Shown here one piece after another: positions 61,150 to 64,000 of a stretch of DNA of 64,000 bases. The notes beneath the pieces are model-generated. The model saw nothing but the letters and a program-made list of their open reading frames with translations, was not told the DNA's origin and did not search any database. Made by a program: the position numbers and the translations under genes. Position 1 is the stretch's first letter; every line of letters starts with the position of its first letter. The DNA is from Citromicrobium sp. UBA3494 (GTDB lineage Bacteria > Pseudomonadota > Alphaproteobacteria > Sphingomonadales > Sphingomonadaceae), in assembly GCA_002377695.1 (NCBI GenBank), contig DFQH01000001.1, positions 669,583-733,582 of the forward strand. Direction: 5' to 3'.

Positions 61150-62673
61150 TCAGCCGAGCTTCCATTCCCAGCCGAGCGGGTCGCCATCCATGACCTCGAC
61201 CCCCTTGGCGGCGAGATCGTCGCGGATGGCGTCGGATCTGGCGAAGTCCTTCTGTGCCCGTGCATCCTTGCGGTCCGCGAGGGCCTGCTCGATCTCGTCC
61301 TCGGTCAGACCTGCGTCCTTCGGGCGGATGCGCAGGTCTTCGCGAGACAGATTGAGCAGGTCGAGACCGAGGACTGCGTCCATTGCGGCGATGGAGCTCA
61401 GCTTTTGAGCAGGATCGACCTTCTTGATCGTCAGCGCCTCTTCCAACGCGGTAAGGGCAATGGATGTATTGAGGTCGTCGGCCTGCGCTGCTTCGAACTT
61501 TTCGAGGACCGGTGCCAGCTTGCCCCAATCGTCACCCTGAACTTGTTTCAGGGTCCAGCTCCCATCCTGCACAAAGGGCTCGGGCTGCTCGCTGGATGCC
61601 GAAACGAGTTCGGCATGACGGTTTTTGAGCTGTTCGACCCCCATCACCATCCGCTTCAACCGGGTCAGCGCCGCGCCGAGGCCTTCCCACGAAAACTCCA
61701 GCTCGCTGCGGTAATGCCCCTGCAGGCACATCATCCGATACGCGAGCGGATGGTAGCCCTTGTCGATCAGCAATTGCAGCCGCAGGAACTCGCCCGAGCT
61801 TTTCGACATCTTGCCCGTCCGCTCGACGAGGAAGTTGTTGTGCATCCAGTACCGCGCACCGGAATGCGCGGCGTCATCCAACCCGCCGCAGCCGCAGTAG
61901 GCCTGGTTCTGCGCGATCTCGTTGGGGTGGTGGATTTCGCGGTGGTCGATCCCGCCGGTGTGGATGTCGAACGGGAAGCCCAGCAGTTTGCCGCCCATCA
62001 CGCTGCACTCAAGGTGCCAGCCCGGTGCGCCGCGGCCCCACGGCGAATCCCACTCCATCTGCCGCGTCTCGCCTGCGGGCGTGGTGCGCCAGATCGCGAA
62101 GTCGGCGGCGTTGCGCTTGCCCTCGACCGTGTCGATCCGGCCCTCGCCCTCTTCGGTCACGGCGCGAGCCAGCCGCCCGTAATCCTCGACCGTGGAGACG
62201 TCGAAATAGAGCCCGCTCTCAAGCTGGTAGCAGTGCTTCGGCTCGATCTGCTTGGCGAAGTCGATCATCGCGTCGATGTAATCGGTTGCGACCGACCATT
62301 CGGCGGGCTCCCGGATGTTGAGCGCCTTTACGTCGGCCTTGAAGGCCTGCGTGTAATGCTCGGCAATGTCCCAGATCGACTGCTTCTTCTGCGCAGCCAT
62401 CTTCTCCAGCTTGTCCTCGCCCGCATCCGCGTCGTCGGTCAGGTGGCCGACATCGGTGATGTTGATGATGTGGGTGAGCTTATGGCCCGTCCAGCTGAGC
62501 GTGCGGCCGAGCACGTCGGCGAACACATAGGCGCGCATATTGCCGATATGCGGGTAGTTATAGACCGTCGGCCCGCAGGTGTAGACGCGCGCCTCCCCCT
62601 CGTGGATCGGAACGAAGGGTTCGAGCTGTCGGTTGAGGCTGTTGAACAGGGTGAGTTGCGGCGCATCGGTCAT
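61150..62673 (-). CDS. cysS: Cysteinyl-tRNA synthetase with in-frame repeat insertion
   Basis: CysS charges tRNA-Cys. The 507-residue enzyme has zinc ligands Cys33, Cys223, His248 and Glu252, the HIGN motif at 42-45, and KMSKS at 288-292. Residues 352-381 (RHAELVSAS to LKQVQGD) are not CysS sequence: they are the exact translation of a 90-base palindromic repeat pair at 61531-61620, placed in the variable linker before the tRNA-binding helical domain. The core motifs are intact, so the enzyme is probably active. Start 62673 begins family sequence. Confidence 0.96.
   Translation of the reverse strand: MTDAPQLTLFNSLNRQLEPFVPIHEGEARVYTCGPTVYNYPHIGNMRAYVFADVLGRTLSWTGHKLTHIINITDVGHLTDDADAGEDKLEKMAAQKKQSIWDIAEHYTQAFKADVKALNIREPAEWSVATDYIDAMIDFAKQIEPKHCYQLESGLYFDVSTVEDYGRLARAVTEEGEGRIDTVEGKRNAADFAIWRTTPAGETRQMEWDSPWGRGAPGWHLECSVMGGKLLGFPFDIHTGGIDHREIHHPNEIAQNQAYCGCGGLDDAAHSGARYWMHNNFLVERTGKMSKSSGEFLRLQLLIDKGYHPLAYRMMCLQGHYRSELEFSWEGLGAALTRLKRMVMGVEQLKNRHAELVSASSEQPEPFVQDGSWTLKQVQGDDWGKLAPVLEKFEAAQADDLNTSIALTALEEALTIKKVDPAQKLSSIAAMDAVLGLDLLNLSREDLRIRPKDAGLTEDEIEQALADRKDARAQKDFARSDAIRDDLAAKGVEVMDGDPLGWEWKLG
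61531..61620. repeat. REPIN-like inverted repeat pair inside cysS
   Basis: Two copies of a GTCA-hairpin-TCCAGC element face each other: GTCACCCTGAACTTGTTTCA then GGGTCCAGC at 61531-61559, and the reversed GTCATGCCGAACTCGTTTCG then GCATCCAGC ending at 61620. Length is exactly 90 bases, so the cysS frame is preserved as 30 added codons. Confidence 0.9.
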
Positions 62674-62723
62674 GGGCGCGCAGATGCGCCAAGCGAACCG
62701 GCTGCGCAACAGGGAGCGACCAT

Positions 62724-63359
62724 ATCAGCAAGGATTCCGGAACAGACCCCCTATCGCGTATCCTCGGCGGCATTGCCATCGCGGGGTGCGCGATCTCGGT
62801 CGCATGCGACCTGCTGGGCGCTGCGCTCTCCGAAAGGATCGGCCTGGTCCGCGACACGATCAGCAACCTTGCCGCGGGACAGTGGGACATCCTCTCCGAC
62901 CTTGGCATCTATGCCTTCGTGGTGGGCGTGCTGGCTGTGACCGCAGGCCTGGTCCGCTGGCGCGTTTCGCGGTGGGACTGGCGCGCGGGCACCGTGTTAC
63001 TGGTTCTGCTGGCGCTCGATTACGCGCTGATCGCGGCCTACGAGGCCTATTCGACCGGCGACGGCCCACAGATCCATTACAAGCTGGTCTATTTCATGGG
63101 CGCGGCCTTCCCGCTCACCGTGCTGCTGACCGCAGGCCAGTTCCACGAGATAGAGCGGCGGCTGGGCATCGCGCTTTATGTCGGCGGCGTATTATGGGCG
63201 GTTGTCGCGCCCTTCCTGTTCGTGGTGCCGACCGCATGGGATGGGCTGTACGAGCGTGCGCTCGCCTTCGGAAAGCTGGCATGGTTCGTCACCATGGGCG
63301 TGATGATCTGGCGCGATCCGGACATCGTAAGGCGGATACCGAAGGACGAGCGGCGTTAG
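62724..63359 (+). CDS. DUF998-like membrane protein, apparent non-ATG start
   Basis: The frame encodes a five- to six-helix membrane protein: ILGGIAIAGCAISVACDLLG, then RDTISNLAAGQWDILSDLGI, and further segments to 63359. Conserved sequence starts before 62760, but between the upstream in-frame stop (62652-62654) and 62919 there is no ATG, GTG or TTG. The best start is ATC at 62724, 7 bases after GGGAG (211 residues); ATT 62772 and later CTG codons are alternatives. Starting at GTG 62919 would lose the first helix and the RDTISNLAAG motif. It is divergent from cysS. Confidence 0.78.
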   Translation: MSKDSGTDPLSRILGGIAIAGCAISVACDLLGAALSERIGLVRDTISNLAAGQWDILSDLGIYAFVVGVLAVTAGLVRWRVSRWDWRAGTVLLVLLALDYALIAAYEAYSTGDGPQIHYKLVYFMGAAFPLTVLLTAGQFHEIERRLGIALYVGGVLWAVVAPFLFVVPTAWDGLYERALAFGKLAWFVTMGVMIWRDPDIVRRIPKDERR

Positions 63360-63772
63360 ACCTCGCTGCAATAATCCGGGTTGTCCGACGTATCGCCGAA
63401 GTTGCAGCCGCGCTTCAGCTCGGCGCGGATACGCTCGCACGAATTCTGGATGTTGCACGGCGGCCGGGTGGCTGGCGACATGGCATAGCACTGCTCGGAG
63501 AGTTCCTCCGCCTTCTCGCGCCCCAGTTCGGCAAGGCACGATCCGGCTTCGGCCTGCGCCGCGCTGTTGTCCAGCGGAGGGCGGCCGTCTTCGCTTGCGG
63601 TGGGCCGAGACGTGGAGGCGGCCTGGTCCGGAGCGGCCGGATCGGTCGGGCGAGCCGGATCGGACGAGGGCGCTTCGGTCGGCTGCTGGTCGGGAGCTTC
63701 CGTCACCGGCGTACCGCAGGCCGCGAGCGCGCCCGAGGCCGCAATTATCGAAACCCAGCCGATCTTGTGCAT
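63356..63772 (-). CDS. Small secreted lipoprotein
   Basis: The 138-residue product has a lipoprotein signal (MHKIGWVSIIAASGALAAC), a Pro/Ala/Asp-rich linker of about 55 residues, and a C-terminal domain with six cysteines (SCLAELG, EQCYAMS, PPCNIQNSCERI, RGCNFG, DYCSEV), probably disulfide-bonded. No family is recognised. The start at 63772 has GGGAG. It overlaps the DUF998 gene by 4 bases tail-to-tail. Confidence 0.75.
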   Translation of the reverse strand: MHKIGWVSIIAASGALAACGTPVTEAPDQQPTEAPSSDPARPTDPAAPDQAASTSRPTASEDGRPPLDNSAAQAEAGSCLAELGREKAEELSEQCYAMSPATRPPCNIQNSCERIRAELKRGCNFGDTSDNPDYCSEV

Positions 63773-63830
63773 GCTCGCTCCCTTGCTCCGCACACCGTCA
63801 ATCACCAGGCGCGGCACACGGTTCCGCGCT

Positions 63831-64000
63831 TCAGCCCCCCATCGCGGCAATCGTCGCGAAGACCACGATGCCGATACCCGCGATCGCCATCACAACGGTC
63901 AGCCCGCGCGGAATCGCGGCGCCCTGCACGCCACCCGTATCGCGTCCGCCAGCGCTCAGCACTGCCGTGCCCAGCAGGAAGGCGAGCGCGGTGCCGAGCC
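63831..64000 (-). CDS. Membrane protein, C-terminal part
   Basis: About 55 residues of a protein whose start lies beyond the right edge: ALAFLLGTAVLSAGG and LTVVMAIAGIGIVVFATIA are two membrane segments, ending AAMGG and stop. The family cannot be told from this piece. Confidence 0.6.
   Translation of the reverse strand, partial: LGTALAFLLGTAVLSAGGRDTGGVQGAAIPRGLTVVMAIAGIGIVVFATIAAMGG

Noticed and set aside
61531..61620. Assembly artefact or frameshift in cysS
   Set aside because: The extra DNA is a complete repeat pair of exactly 90 bases with both arms intact, and the frame continues correctly on both sides.
1..64000. tRNA, rRNA, riboswitch, IS element or replication origin
   Set aside because: I looked for cloverleaf genes, conserved rRNA segments, transposase motifs and DnaA-box clusters in the intergenic gaps and found none I could support.

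Overview
This is high-GC DNA, densely packed with genes and with many 1-14 base overlaps between neighbours. Its gene content points to an alphaproteobacterium of the order Sphingomonadales, probably the Erythrobacteraceae/Sphingomonadaceae group. The evidence is a rpmF-plsX-fabH-ihfA-merR operon, a mutY / dciA-dsbA-dsbA-smc block, miaB-phoH-ybeY-corC genes, a MucR regulator, HWE-type histidine kinases, an EcfG-type promoter and a TonB-dependent receptor with its own hydrolase. Most of it is ordinary chromosome. I see no rRNA, tRNA, CRISPR array, insertion sequence or prophage structural gene.

Layout. 0-5 kb: a minus-strand operon of TonB-dependent receptor, secreted carboxylesterase and acyl-CoA synthetase (cut by the left edge), which looks like uptake, hydrolysis and activation of an ester or lipid-like substrate. 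5-11.4 kb: two chemotaxis-like genes (a CheB and a 1477-residue CheB-CheR-PAS-GAF-kinase-receiver protein) and a membrane aspartic protease. 11.5-18.5 kb: ergothioneine genes egtB-egtD, class II DAHP synthase and an M16 lipoprotein protease. 18.6-24.3 kb (plus strand): nfu-like, RutE-like, tsaB, rimI, mucR, fur, plsC and a YqcI/YcgG-DUF1989 pair. 24.3-36.6 kb: miaB, phoH, ybeY and corC, split by an accessory stretch holding a GIY-YIG nuclease, OmpA-like protein, acyl-CoA dehydrogenase, RlpA and an HWE kinase. 36.6-45.8 kb: cyclophilin, mgtE, a PAS kinase next to a partial gene duplication, DUF1489, two small proteins, and a nudC operon. 45.8-56.5 kb: mutY, dciA, two DsbA-like proteins, smc, a nucleotidyltransferase, and the rpmF operon. 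56.7-64 kb: MAPEG and MBL proteins, cytochrome c, an S24 repressor facing two small genes, a 2-hydroxyacid dehydrogenase, a broken DUF559 gene, cysS, a DUF998 membrane protein and a lipoprotein.

The most interesting signal is a set of six inverted pairs of short hairpin repeats (REPIN-like doublets) of at least five sequence types. Some are empty, at 24.4, 36.6 and 39.0 kb. Two enclose almost exactly one small nuclease-like gene: GIY-YIG at 28.6 kb and a DUF559 gene at 60.7-61.1 kb that carries a nonsense codon. One lies in frame inside cysS and adds exactly 30 codons. Two genes, tsaB and the DUF998 gene, have no ATG, GTG or TTG anywhere a full-length start could be, which suggests non-canonical start codons. 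A 5'-fragment duplicate of the DUF1489 gene beside a sensor kinase and a perfect EcfG promoter before a small hydrophilic gene are further points.
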